Source: Prorocentrum cordatum | Lineage: Eukaryota > Sar > Dinophyceae > Prorocentrales > Prorocentraceae | Assembly (NCBI GenBank): GCA_963575745.1 | Contig: CAUYUJ010018465.1 | Location: 74,374-138,373 of the forward strand | Direction: 5' to 3' | Length of the DNA: 64,000 bases | Shown here: positions 52,141-61,264 of the stretch, one piece after another | Position numbering within the stretch: the first letter of the stretch is position 1 | How the letters are laid out: every line of letters begins with the position of its first letter | Program-made: the position numbers and the translations under genes | Notes under the pieces: model-generated | Told to the model about the DNA's origin: nothing | Databases searched by the model: none | The model's input: the letters and a program-made list of their open reading frames with translations, nothing else

Positions 52141-52385
52141 CGCACAGCCTGAGGCGCCACAGAGTCTATGACACCACAGCCGTCAGTTGGCGTGGCTGTG
52201 GGCGCACCTTACAACCGCCCTCAGCCACGCGCTTCGGACAGGGCCCGCAAGGGCCAACGCTCCTGCCGCGAGGCTACACCTCAGGCAGAGAGGACTGCGC
52301 ACGGCCAGACCGCCAGCGCGCGCGGAGGGGCAGTGCAGGACCAGCAAAAAGTGGGTCACAGCACGAGCCCGCGTAAGAAAGAAAA

Positions 52386-52470
52386 GAGAGGGGAGGGCGG
52401 GCCGAGGGCCACGGGGCGATCTCCCTTACTGGGAGGATCCCCTATGGCCAACGACCTGCCCCACAGAGCG
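52386..52470 (-). repeat. Copy of the LINE 3'-end segment
   Basis: CCACGGGGCGAT and GGGAGGATCCCCT with CTGCCCCAC match 978-1,065 at the LINE 3' end. This probably marks the end of another, lost or truncated, minus-strand copy. Confidence 0.55.
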
Positions 52471-52659
52471 CGACCCCACGGTGGGGTCGGGCTGTTCCTG
52501 ACCATGAGCATCGAGAGCATCGGGCAAAACGTTAGGAGGAGGACGAGGGCGGCCACTGGCAGCTGCCAGCAGCCGCTGAACAATGGCAGCAAGCTCTGCC
52601 TCAGTGCGCTGCGTGCGCTGCTTGCGCACAGGCACGGCGGTGTCCGAAACACCTCCTCC

Positions 52660-52745
52660 GCCTTCTCCTCTTCCTCCTCCTCCTCCTCCTCCTCCTCGTC
52701 CGCCTACGCCCCCTCCTCCTTCTCGTCCTCCTCCTCCTCCCCCCT
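52660..52745. repeat. CCT microsatellite
   Basis: CCT with TCC/TTC variants. Confidence 0.9.
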
Positions 52746-52799
52746 CCGTCTCCGCCCTCCCGCCCTCGGCCACCTGGAGGCGGGGAGCGCCGGCTGGCT

Positions 52800-52930
52800 C
52801 TGCTGGGGCCGATCCGCTTAATCCAGCTTAGTCCCGCTTAATCCGCAGCTTAATTTGGCGTAGCAGCCCCCAAATGGGGCTTAATTCTCCCCAATCCCTC
52901 CGACGAAGACCTTCCAGTAGTTGCCTCCCA
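52800..52930 (+). repeat. Dispersed repeat family R6, copy 2
   Basis: TTAATCCAGCTTAGTCCCGC, GGCGTAGCAGCCCCCAAATG and CCAGTAGTTGCCTCC in the same order as 21,506-21,665. Confidence 0.82.
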
Positions 52931-53350
52931 ACGTGGAGCTCCAGACCCGGACCGCGGAGGGCTGGCAGTCGGCGCTGCGCGCGGAGGGTGTTCGGGGCTC
53001 GGTCAACATTGAAGCAGTGTGGCAACTTATATGGGCTGCCTGGAAAGGATGCCCGGCACGGGATTTGTCGACGTCATCGCGTATTTATGAGATCGCGCTT
53101 CAGTATCCACACCACAAGGGTATGGATATGGAAAGGTTCGTCGCTAGCGGGCTGCCAGAGTGGCTGGTGAGCGGGCCTGTTATGACGTCTCGCAGTTGCC
53201 GGTCGAAAGTAATCAGGCTAGGGCAAGACATGTTTCAAGGCGGTAGTGGCTGGAAGGGTATTGCTCCGCAGTGTGGGCGTGATCTCTGGTCGTATGGGAT
53301 GCTCAGTCCTCCCGCTTCGAGGGTTCGTTGGACCAGTGTGAAGTCGAGCC
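52931..53350 (+). CDS. Possible coding fragment, unrecognised
   Basis: A plus-strand frame (open 52,921-53,382) reads VNIEAVWQLIWAAWKGCP, IYEIALQYPHHKGMDMERF and GLPEWLVSGPVM, which is protein-like in composition and lies in moderate-GC DNA. No start is convincing and its left end comes out of repeat R6, so it would be an exon or element fragment. No family is recognised. Confidence 0.25.
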
Positions 53351-53794
53351 CGAGCTGGGTTTGGAGGAGGAGGCGAGGATGAGGAGGTGGAGGGGGAAGA
53401 GTATAGGAGGAGAAGGATACTTACTGATGAAATTGATGATGAGGAGGAGGCGGAGAAGTGGGAGGACGAGGGAAGAAGACTGAGGAGGAAGATCTGGCAT
53501 GAGGTGGAATCGCTGTCGAAGTCGAAGTCCGTGTCGGAGGAGGGGGAGCCACGCGGTGTGGGAGGGGCTGAAGGGTGATGTGGAGGGGGATACAAAAGGA
53601 TGAGTCGGATAAGAAGGGGAGAGAAGGGAAGGGCAAGGGGAGGGGAGCGGACGGCGCTATGATTCCTGCTCCTGCGTCCCTACTTCTTGCCTCCCTCCCT
53701 CACCTCCTCCCTCCCTGCCCCCTCGTCCTCCTCGTCCCCCTCCCCCCCCCTCATCCGCCTTTCGCCGCCTCCCCGCCCTTCACCCCCTATCTCT
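53351..53794. other. Unassigned purine-rich then pyrimidine-rich DNA
   Basis: GGA-like sequence to about 53,640, then C-rich. No gene is recognised. Confidence 0.4.
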
Positions 53795-53916
53795 CGCTCC
53801 CCCTCCTCCTCCTCCTCCTCCTCCTCCTCCTGCTCCTCTTCCTCCATCCTCCTCTTCCTCCTCATCCTCCTCCTTCTGCTGCTCCTGCTCCTGCTCCTGC
53901 CCCTGCTCCTCCTCCT

Positions 53917-53952
<36 letters not shown>

Positions 53953-54005
53953 CCTTCTCCTCCTCCTCCTGCTCCTGCTCCTGCTCCTGCTCCTCCCTCC
54001 TCCCG
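53795..54005. repeat. CCT and CTGCTC microsatellite
   Basis: CCT switches to (CTGCTC) hexamer blocks at about 53,878-53,990. Confidence 0.95.
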
Positions 54006-54134
54006 CGCTGGCCGCAGGCGCGGTGTTCCAGGACTTCGGCGGCATGCCGAGCCCCAACCCCCCGGGCCTGGTGACGCCGAAGGTGGCGCCCGCCCCGTTG
54101 CCGGCGCTGGCTAAGGCTGCTGGAGGGGGAAGGT

Positions 54135-54260
54135 GAGAAGGAGGAGGAGGAGGAGGAGGAGGACGAGGAGGAGGACGAGGAGGAGGAGGAGGAGGAGGAG
54201 AAGGAGGAGGAGGAGGAGCAGGAGGAGGAGCAGGAGGAGGACGAGGACGGGGACGGGGCA
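54135..54260. repeat. GGA microsatellite
   Basis: GGA with GAC and GCA interruptions, ending in GACGGG units. Confidence 0.94.
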
Positions 54261-54403
54261 CGGAGGAGGAAGGCGTCCCCTTCCTTGGCTTTTGCGGCTT
54301 GTCTTTTAGGCAAGTAGGGCATGCCGCCAAACTACGCCCAAAACATACTCATGCTCCTCCCCCCTCTTTCCTCCCTTCTACACCTCTTCCTCTTCACGCG
54401 GGA

Positions 54404-54579
54404 ACTCGAAAAGTAGTCCGACCTTCTCACCCCCTCTTTTGCCTGGCTTGCTATAGTGCTTCCCTGGGCGCTTGGCTCAAGGTTGCAACCTAGCGCGCCC
54501 CCCCTAGATTCGGTGTCACACTCGCCCGCCTTATTCAGCCCAAACGCACACTTTCTTTTGCCATCCACCTCTTACATCA
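54404..54579 (+). repeat. Candidate left LTR
   Basis: Contains TTGGCTCAAG (54,472-54,481), identical to the last ten bases of the dinoflagellate spliced leader. The outer boundary is not resolved. Confidence 0.5.
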
Positions 54580-54590
54580 ATATTTCGAGT

Positions 54591-54602
54591 TGGTAGCGGA
54601 GC
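54591..54602 (+). other. Primer-binding-site-like motif
   Basis: TGGTAGCGGAGC is 10 of 12 identical to TGGTATCAGAGC, complementary to the 3' end of plant-type initiator tRNA-Met, and 12 bases from the left repeat. Confidence 0.4.
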
Positions 54603-55840
54603 TTCGGCTCACTTCCACGGCCGCAATGGCTTTTCATTCTCGCCTCGCGTCGACCGCCACGGTTTTCAGACATCCAGCACCTCATCGAGCTGGACACGCT
54701 GGGCCGCCTTCTTCGCCTTAGTGCAGTGGTACCTGACTGCCCTCGGGGCAGTCGCCCTCCCGCCTCCAGGGCCCGTGGAGGAGAACGTGCACAACCAGTA
54801 CCAATGAACGAGACCATCAAGAGTGAGTCAACCTCTCCCACCGCCGTCTCTGTGCCGCCGCCGCCCGCTACTGCTGCGCCATATTGCGCTTCCGCAGGTA
54901 TTTGTTTAGAGGGCCATGCTGGCACCGCAGGCCAGTTGCAAGCGTGTACAAGAAGGCAGCGCGTCGGGTTGTCGCCGTGTCGTCGTCTCCCCTTCCCGTG
55001 CACAGGTATCCTTAACATACCAGTTTAACGTACATCTCAGCCATGTCGAAACGAGAAGTCCAGAGCAGTAGTGAGACCCACATTGCATCATCTTCGCGCT
55101 CTCAATGGATGAGGACCCCCGGTTCCTCTTGGCAAATCGTTGGTTTCCAGCCGGAAGCCATGGTTGTATCCGACGGCCGCGTGGACATGAATGAAGCTTC
55201 TGGCTTGGTTGTAAAATCTGCGATAGCCGAAGGATCTATAAGTAATATCGTGACATAGTTGGTCGGCCAGCCACCCGCCGATGTTCCTCCAATGTCTCTC
55301 GTCGATGAACCGTTCGTGCAAGCTCAGGGAGAAGCCTCGGCGTTGGTCTACCCAATGGCTCTAATACTTGTCCCGTGATACAAGGAGTTCAGGGGGCACC
55401 TGATGAACCCATGCCGCCGCCTTCGAATGCTAGGTGTCAGACCCTCAATTTCCAGTTGATGTCTAGATTTCGTTGGCGGTCGAGGAGCAGTCAGGACTCC
55501 CGTGGCCAGTCGTCGGGTCGTTTCTCGGTCAGGGAAGGCTGTTGGGCACAGGGATCACGAAACCCGACCACGGCAGAAACCACATGCGCAGGAAGTGTTA
55601 GGGAAGGGGACGGTCCGTGAACTTCGCGATCGTGCGATTGCTTTTATGCAGGGGCTCCAACGGCAAAGGGACGAACAGGTTTGGCATATGCACGATGAGG
55701 AGGAACATTGTTAGCTGTCTCTCATGGAAGTTGAACGTAGCAAGAGAGAGAGAGAGAGAGAGAGAGAAAAAGAAGAGACCGATGAATCTGCCAAATTTTC
55801 GACATTGGAAATGGAAAGGGACGCGCGGGGGAGGAATTGC
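54603..55840. other. Degraded interior of the candidate LTR element
   Basis: Moderate-GC DNA with short frames. A GA run lies at 55,745-55,770. QGLQRQRDEQVWHMHDEEE (about 55,650-55,710) is helix-like. No domain is recognised. Confidence 0.35.
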
Positions 55841-56200
55841 AGATGCGATATCAACTGCAGGCTGCCGAAAAAGCGGCACATAAGTACGAGCGAGAGGTGG
55901 AAGTTGTCTTCCAAGAGAGGACGGCTCAGGCTGCTGGAATGGTACAGCGTGTCACGGAGGAGTCGTCTGCTGTGGTGCATCAGGCAAACATTCGGGGGCA
56001 TGCTGTCACCGAACACAGGAGGGCGAGGACAAGCTCAAGAAGGATTTTGTCAGAAAGAAGCATGCACGCAGAGAACTAGATGCCTTGCGAGAGTTTCAAT
56101 CTCGGGATGATTTAGCTATGCGAGAGGACCTTTCGGCGCCGCAGGTTCAACCTGTGGCGCCCAGTGGTGCTGTCTCAAAGCCATCGGCTAGAGCTTCCTC
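55837..56200 (+). pseudogene. Gag-like coiled-coil fragment
   Basis: A frame at 55,837-56,079 reads MRYQLQAAEKAAHKYEREVE then VFQERTAQAAGMVQRVTEES, a strongly helical, heptad-rich sequence like coiled-coil Gag regions of dinoflagellate LTR elements. Frames shift on either side (KKDFVRKKHARRELDALREF continues past 56,040 in another frame), so it is decayed. This is identified by composition and position only. Confidence 0.35.
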
Positions 56201-56478
56201 ATTGCAGGTACAGTATATGACGTTAGGAAGCATGTGCTGACGTTGCAGGTTCAACTCGAGACGTTAGGACAGCCGACCAGCCATATTCTGGGGCTGAGCT
56301 TTCAAAGCGAACTCAGGAGCGTGCTTCCGCCGTCGCCGGGCGAGGTAGCCATTGCGCATGCCTAAGCGAATGGTCATGCAGACAGAACTACCACCCTTCT
56401 GGTAGGGCGCTAGCGAATGATTGTAACTTCGGGAAGTTTGGAGGTCTGACACTTTTGTACATTGCCAGGGCCTGAGAT

Positions 56479-57190
56479 TTGCGCTGGCACTCCAAGTTTT
56501 GTTGCAAGTATCGTGTTGATCTACCGCTGGCGATGCCAGGGGCAGAGGTAACGTGCGCCAAGAATAGACACGAGGACCAGCGCATGCAATCCCAGCAGTG
56601 GGAAGAACAAATGAAAATAGCTACTTTCCATGAAGCAGCAGGCATATGTGATGGAGACAGTTCGACAGGGAAAGGAATGACTCGAAGGGCCATGCAGTCT
56701 ATGAGGAAGGTGGACTCCCCGGATCACTCGCTTAAGTCAAAGTGCGTCGATGGCATATTTTCTTCGCAGGAATTCCGTGTTTTCCAGTTATGGTGGGCCC
56801 GCCACAGGGCCTCCCAGAGAAACCGCCCAGTGCTCCCGATGAGATACTTAATTTACCTCCGCACGTCCGGTCCAACCCGAGGTGGAAACGGAGGATATGG
56901 GGGCCAACCCGGGGGTGGGGTGGGCGCGGGGGGGGCGAAGGCGGAGGCGGTGGATATCAAGGACCATTGGCATCTGCCAACTGCGGAGCACGCCGACGCC
57001 TCAGTACAATGCTCTGTGACGCTCGACCAGGACGAGTACACGGATGCCCTGGCATCGATCAGGCTCGTCGACCCGGTAAAGGCCAAGGCTGACAAGCCAG
57101 CCGGAGGTCAGTTTCCAAAATGGTTGTCTCCTCCCTGGGAGCAGCAGCTTAACTTCGAAGGGTCTTTAGCTCTCATCCGTCTCCGTGTTT
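56479..57190 (+). pseudogene. Possible further element-derived coding piece
   Basis: An open frame (from 56,479) contains HEDQRMQSQQWEEQMKIAT, a Gly-rich linker (GGYGGQPGGGVG) and DHWHLPTAEHADASV, with natural-looking composition. No domain is recognised. Its position suggests the interior of the same degraded element. Confidence 0.3.
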
Positions 57191-57219
57191 CTCTCGGCCG
57201 GGAACGAACTCGACCCTTC

Positions 57220-57365
57220 TCCTCCCCCTTTTCCTCCTCCTCCTGCTCCTCTTCTACATCCTCCTCCCCCTCCGCCTCCTCCTTCTCTTCTGCCCCTCCT
57301 GCTCTTCCTCCTCCTCCTCCTCCTCCTCCTCCTCCTCCTGCCCCCCCTCCTACTCCTCCTCGCGT
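57220..57365. repeat. CCT microsatellite
   Basis: Imperfect CCT with CTG and TTC interruptions. Confidence 0.93.
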
Positions 57366-57544
57366 TCGTCATTGTCATTGTTGTCGTCGTCGTCGGGGCG
57401 AAAATTAGGTTTCCTTTATTTTTGGGCGGGCTGGATAATGTTGGGGGCTTCCTTCTTCCGGGGAATAGCCCGCTGCGGACCACCTTTCATGCGACAGGAT
57501 TTGAGAGCGTTATTTTTTGGCTTGAGGAATACAATGGAAATCCG

Positions 57545-57775
57545 TTGTTGTGGTTGTAGTCGTGATTGTAGTCGTGAGTGTAACCGTGGGTGTAATCGTG
57601 ATTGTAGTGGTGGATGTAGTCTTAATCGCAGTCTCGATTTTCGTTGTAATCGTAGGTGTGGTTGTACGTTGTAATCGTAGTTGTGGTTTTAACCGTAATC
57701 GTTATCGCAATAGTTGCCGCGTCGTAGTTGTAGTTGTAATCGCGGGCATCGTCATCGCCATCGTCGTCGTTGTTG
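57545..57775. repeat. Degenerate GTAGTCGTGATT minisatellite
   Basis: Units of about 12 bases (TGTAGTCGTGAT, TGTAATCGTGAT) decay rightward into GTCGTC. Confidence 0.75.
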
Positions 57776-57941
57776 CGCGGCGATCGCCGTGGAGAACTGT
57801 TTGGATGGATTGCAGTAAGTGGGAGTTAATAATCGTGGGGCCGCACGCGGTTGTGGTTCAAGTTTTTTTGTTTGTTGTTTTTTTATTGTTTTTGTTGTTT
57901 TGTTTTTTTTTTTTCCCCCGAGGTCGTCCAGACGTTCTCGG

Positions 57942-58364
57942 ATGTGGCATCAGGCTGTCGTTTGGGCGTGGGAGGCTTCAGTCACGTATTTCGCCTCCTG
58001 CCCCAAGGCTCCTCCTTGCCCCGGTTGTCCGCAGTGCCCTGCGATGCCGACGATGCTGGCCTGCCCCGCTTGCCCCGGCGCCCCCGCGCTGGCTGCCTCG
58101 CCGCTGGCCTGCGGCGGGCCTGCGGCGCTTCCCGATCTGCGCCTGCTCGTGGCCTTCGCGGGCTTGCTGGTCCTGGCGAGCTGCGGGTGCCTGGGCGCGG
58201 CCCTGGTGGCGGTGTGGGGCGCGGGGCGCCAGCTCGGAGGAGGCGCGAACGCGGCCGCGGCGGCGGCGGAGAACGTCGAGCCGATTCAGGACCAGGAGGC
58301 CGAGCTCGGCAACCTTGCCCAGGAGTTGTTGAGATTGCTCTGCCAGCGGGGCAGTCGCGCGTGA
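57942..58364 (+). CDS. ORF0-like small protein of the YR remnant
   Basis: 140 codons from ATG 57,942. A Cys/Pro-rich N-terminal part (CPKAPPCPGCPQCPAMPTM) is followed by a clear hydrophobic helix (LRLLVAFAGLLVLASCGCLG) and an acidic tail (QDQEAELGNLAQELLRLL). The stop is four bases before the Gag-like ATG. Size, single hydrophobic helix and place match ORF0 at 41,976. It is preceded by an unusually long T-rich stretch (57,858-57,915). Function unknown. Confidence 0.55.
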   Translation: MWHQAVVWAWEASVTYFASCPKAPPCPGCPQCPAMPTMLACPACPGAPALAASPLACGGPAALPDLRLLVAFAGLLVLASCGCLGAALVAVWGAGRQLGGGANAAAAAAENVEPIQDQEAELGNLAQELLRLLCQRGSRA

Positions 58365-58368
58365 AGTC

Positions 58369-59438
58369 ATGGCGGCGGTGGCTCCACCGCCCGTCCAGGG
58401 CCTCGGGATCGAGGCTGGGGATTTCGGAGTTGTTCAGTATAACGTGCCGGGCGCTCCTCTGTATCACGAACGGTTCGTTTTCATCGAGCCAGGCGCTGGC
58501 ACTGCCGTGGGCGCGCCGATCCCAGACGGCGAGAATTTCGGGGAGGATCGGACGCAGGGGCCAGACATCGTATGGCACGGACTGATGATTGGGGGGGCTT
58601 GCGGCGGCGCTGCGCCGCCAGGCGCTAGAGGGTTCGCGGTGCCTGTCTACCGCTTCCAGCACGTACCCACGCCCGCGGTTTTCCAGGCCGCTCGCGCGGC
58701 CGCGGCGGCGAGGAGGGGGCCCCCCGTGCTTGGCGACGGCAAGCCACCCAACTTGGTGGGGCGCGCGATCGCCGCACGCGCTGGCGCCGTTCCCGCCGCC
58801 CCCGCGGTCGCTGCCGGACCTGGTCTTCCCGCTGTCGGCGCTGGAGTTGGTGCGGTGGCCGCTGCCCTCGGCCCCGCGCTTGGAGCTCCAGTCGCTGCCG
58901 GGCCAGCCGCAGGAGGAGTGGTCCTACTTGGCGCAGGTGCCGCGGACGGCTTCCCGCAGGCTGCCGGGGCGGTGGCTGCTAGCGCCCCCGTGGCGGCACC
59001 TCTGCCCGTGGGGCCTGGTGGCGTGCTGGTGCCCGTTTGAGCTGCTCCTGCCGTAGCAGCGATGGCGGCGTCGAGAACCATCTCATGTGCTGCAAGATGC
59101 TAGAGAACATGGCGACCTTCGGTCAACTTAATTTTCCCGATATCGCGGGCGCAGAGATCACGGCGCGGGCTATCCAGCTCTCACAGGAGCGCTACCGCGA
59201 CAGGATGCCGAGTTTCGCGGGCGGCAGTGGCGACGCCACTCAGGATGCTTTCTTGTGCATGGGGCTCGACCATATGCGTGGAAATGTTGCAGTGTGTCTG
59301 GCTCTGCAATCTTGGGCGCCGGCCGAATTTTAGACGGAAGTGTCCGTCGCGAAGGGGCGCCGCAAATCCCGCGATAAGAGGCAGAGCGCTAAACAGAACA
59401 ATGGCAAGACCAAGCAGGATGGCAAATACGATGGCTGA
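58369..59438 (+). pseudogene. Gag-like protein of the YR remnant, deleted and frameshifted
   Basis: ATG 58,369 opens 223 codons with GDFGVVQYNVPGAPLYHERF, homologous to the Gag at 42,376. An Ala/Gly/Pro-rich region ends at a TGA (59,038-59,040). The next part continues in another frame (59,060-59,333, NHLMCCKMLENMATFGQL...GAEITARAIQLSQER), which aligns with HDLLGFAIEMAVTYDQV...ASMEVVSRAYQLIEE of the 42-kb Gag. A TAG then precedes the basic tail VAKGRRKSRDKRQ. Roughly 200 codons of the centre are missing compared with that Gag. Confidence 0.65.
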
Positions 59439-59613
59439 TCCATCGCGGGTGGCGGAGTTCGGCCGACCGTCGCCTCTCGGATTGGATGCCAGATCTCCGG
59501 GTGAAGCCATCGCATCGCCTGCCGCTCCTGTTCATATCTCTTCTCCTCCTGGCCTCTCTCTGGAGGCCGCTCCCTCACATTTGCAGTGTGCGTCATTCGG
59601 CTACCCTCCATGA
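59431..59613 (+). pseudogene. N-terminal stub of the YR remnant RT ORF
   Basis: ATG 59,431 overlaps the Gag TGA (59,436-59,438). APVHISSPPGLSLEAAP parallels SPISSSPPPGLSRSVRA at the start of the 43,892 ORF. It is truncated after 61 codons. Confidence 0.5.
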
Positions 59614-59992
59614 ACAACATGGCTGGTCACTTGTGGCGATTATGTGATCAGCGCCGCAACGAACAGATCATGGACACGCTCCGGTGCGACACTCGGGACC
59701 TGAGGGCCGACTTCATGACCAAGGGCAGCGTCGGTAGGGAACTCATCCGCAACGTCATGGGCGGCAAAATCAGCTACGATCGCAGCTCCGTGAAGCTGAC
59801 GACGAGAACAAACAGCCCCGAATTCTCACCGCAACAGTTTCACATAGAAAAAACGACCATAACGGCCAAGTCATCAGATCGCCAAGTTTCGCGGGCGTAC
59901 ACGTGAGTGTTGTTCCCGCTGAGTGTGTCGGCGGAGCAGCAGCATCCATGAGGCATTGCTCCATCAACTGTTAATAACAGGGCGGTCAGAAG

Positions 59993-60114
59993 AGCCCGTT
60001 GTGCTTCCGTGCTGTTGGTAGGTTGCGATCAGTAAAGCACCCTGTTGGCACACAGTGTTTTATGTCTTAGGTTCCAGCGCGGTGTGCCCGGCGACCGACG
60101 AGGCACAACGGGCT
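59993..60114. repeat. Inverted repeat pair
   Basis: AGCCCGTTGTGC (59,993) and GCACAACGGGCT (60,103) are exact reverse complements about 100 bases apart, just left of the right candidate LTR. Confidence 0.65.
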
Positions 60115-60127
60115 CGCTTGAGCACCT

Positions 60128-60313
60128 GACTCGAACGGTCGCCCTGCCTTCTCACCCAAACCTTGCTTGGCATGCTATTCGTGTTTCTTTGGGCGTTTGG
60201 CTCAAGGTTGCATCTTATCACGCCCGCTGTATACGTCCTGTTATCCTGTCATTCGCCCGCCCTTGTCAGCAACAACGTACATTATCCTTTGGCTAACCAC
60301 CTCTTACATCCAG
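60128..60313 (+). repeat. Candidate right LTR
   Basis: Contains TTTGGCTCAAG (60,196-60,206), identical to the last eleven bases of the dinoflagellate spliced leader. Collinear with 54,404-54,579. Confidence 0.5.
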
Positions 60314-61264
60314 CTCTCTTGTCAGAAGGGGTCGTCCTCAAGAGCTAAGCTCTCCATGGCTTTGCTTTTCTCATACGCGTGAGAGAGCGATCGCGGGTCT
60401 CGGCTTCTGCGCAGTTCTTCCTCCCTCTCCTTCATTCTCGTCCTGCCCTCAAGTCACGCCGCTTCGGCGCCCCCTTCCCGAGGCCACTCCGGCGGCCCCC
60501 CAGCCGGGCAAGGGGCAGACGAGCGCCACCGTGGACGTCCCCTCGGGCACCATCGCGGTGCCGCCGCGCGCGCGGGGGCGGGTCCACGCTCCGCTTGCCT
60601 CGCAGAAGAACAGCGCAACATACACGCGCCAGCTTGGGGGAGTTCCGCGCGGATCTCTTCGGTCGGCGCACGGCTCTCCTTCCCACGCCCGGGCGCCCTG
60701 GGGGCGCGCCTCTGGCGCCGCTCCCGGCGCGCCGCGCGGGCCGGGTAGGGGGCGGGTGGGAAGGGTCCGGCGCCAGCCCAAGACGTTCGCGTGGACCTGT
60801 GCTTTGTTGTTTTTTTGTACGCTGGTTGTTCTTCCAATCCAGCGTGGCGAGAAACAACATCAGGGTCACGTTTTTCGTGGCCTCTGGGGGCCCAGTTTTG
60901 GACCACCAGGGCCGCCGAAGGACAGCGCCAGTCGCCAGGATGGGCTCGACAGCTCTGTGACCCGCGTGTGGGAAATCCTGACATCGGATGTCTGCGAGTT
61001 TTGATGCACCACCGTGGCTTCTCCGCCCAGGGATCGATCGCACGGCCTTCCTGCTCATCCTCCGCTTCCGCCTCCTCCCGTTTCCCTCGCCCCACCCTGA
61101 TTGCTTATCATTCTCCATCGGTCGCCATTTTGTGTCCAGATATTCGGTTCAAGTTGATTTGTCTCATGTTCATCGCTTCGCCGTGCTTGTCGACGTGCGC
61201 CGCTCCCGTCCGCACCTACCTTGTTAGAATGATGGCCACCACGAAGTGGTCACCCTGTGCCCAG
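60314..61264. other. Unassigned GC-rich DNA
   Basis: About 950 bases with GC-rich frames on both strands but no recognisable motif. No RPA1 N-terminal domain is found here. Confidence 0.4.

Larger units (their letters stand above)
57942..59613 (+). mobile_element. Remnant of a second YR-type retrotransposon (ORF0, Gag, start of RT)
   Basis: ORF0-like (57,942-58,364), Gag-like (58,369 on), Lys-rich Gag tail (to 59,438) and the first codons of an RT ORF (59,431-59,613) are in the same order as the element at 41.9-48.6 kb. A deletion and frameshift at about 59,040 remove the Gag centre, a TAG at about 59,331 splits its end, and RT, YR and methyltransferase are absent. No A/B repeats are seen. 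It is a different subfamily, since sequence identity to the 42-kb element is low. Confidence 0.7.
54404..60313 (+). mobile_element. Candidate decayed LTR retrotransposon (Copia-like?) with a nested YR remnant
   Basis: Two diverged direct repeats (54,404-54,579 and 60,128-60,313) share ACTCGAA, CCTTCTCACC, TGGCTTGC/TTGGCATGC, GCGCTTGGCTCAAGGTTGCA-like and CCACCTCTTACATC. TGGTAGCGGAGC at 54,591 resembles an initiator-tRNA primer-binding site just inside the left repeat. Coiled-coil Gag-like pieces follow at 55.8-56.1 kb. A short frame before the right repeat (59,586-59,906, DLRADFMTKGSVGRELI) faintly resembles a Copia RNase H tail. No RT or integrase is seen. The middle is occupied by a YR-type remnant. 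Confidence 0.45.
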
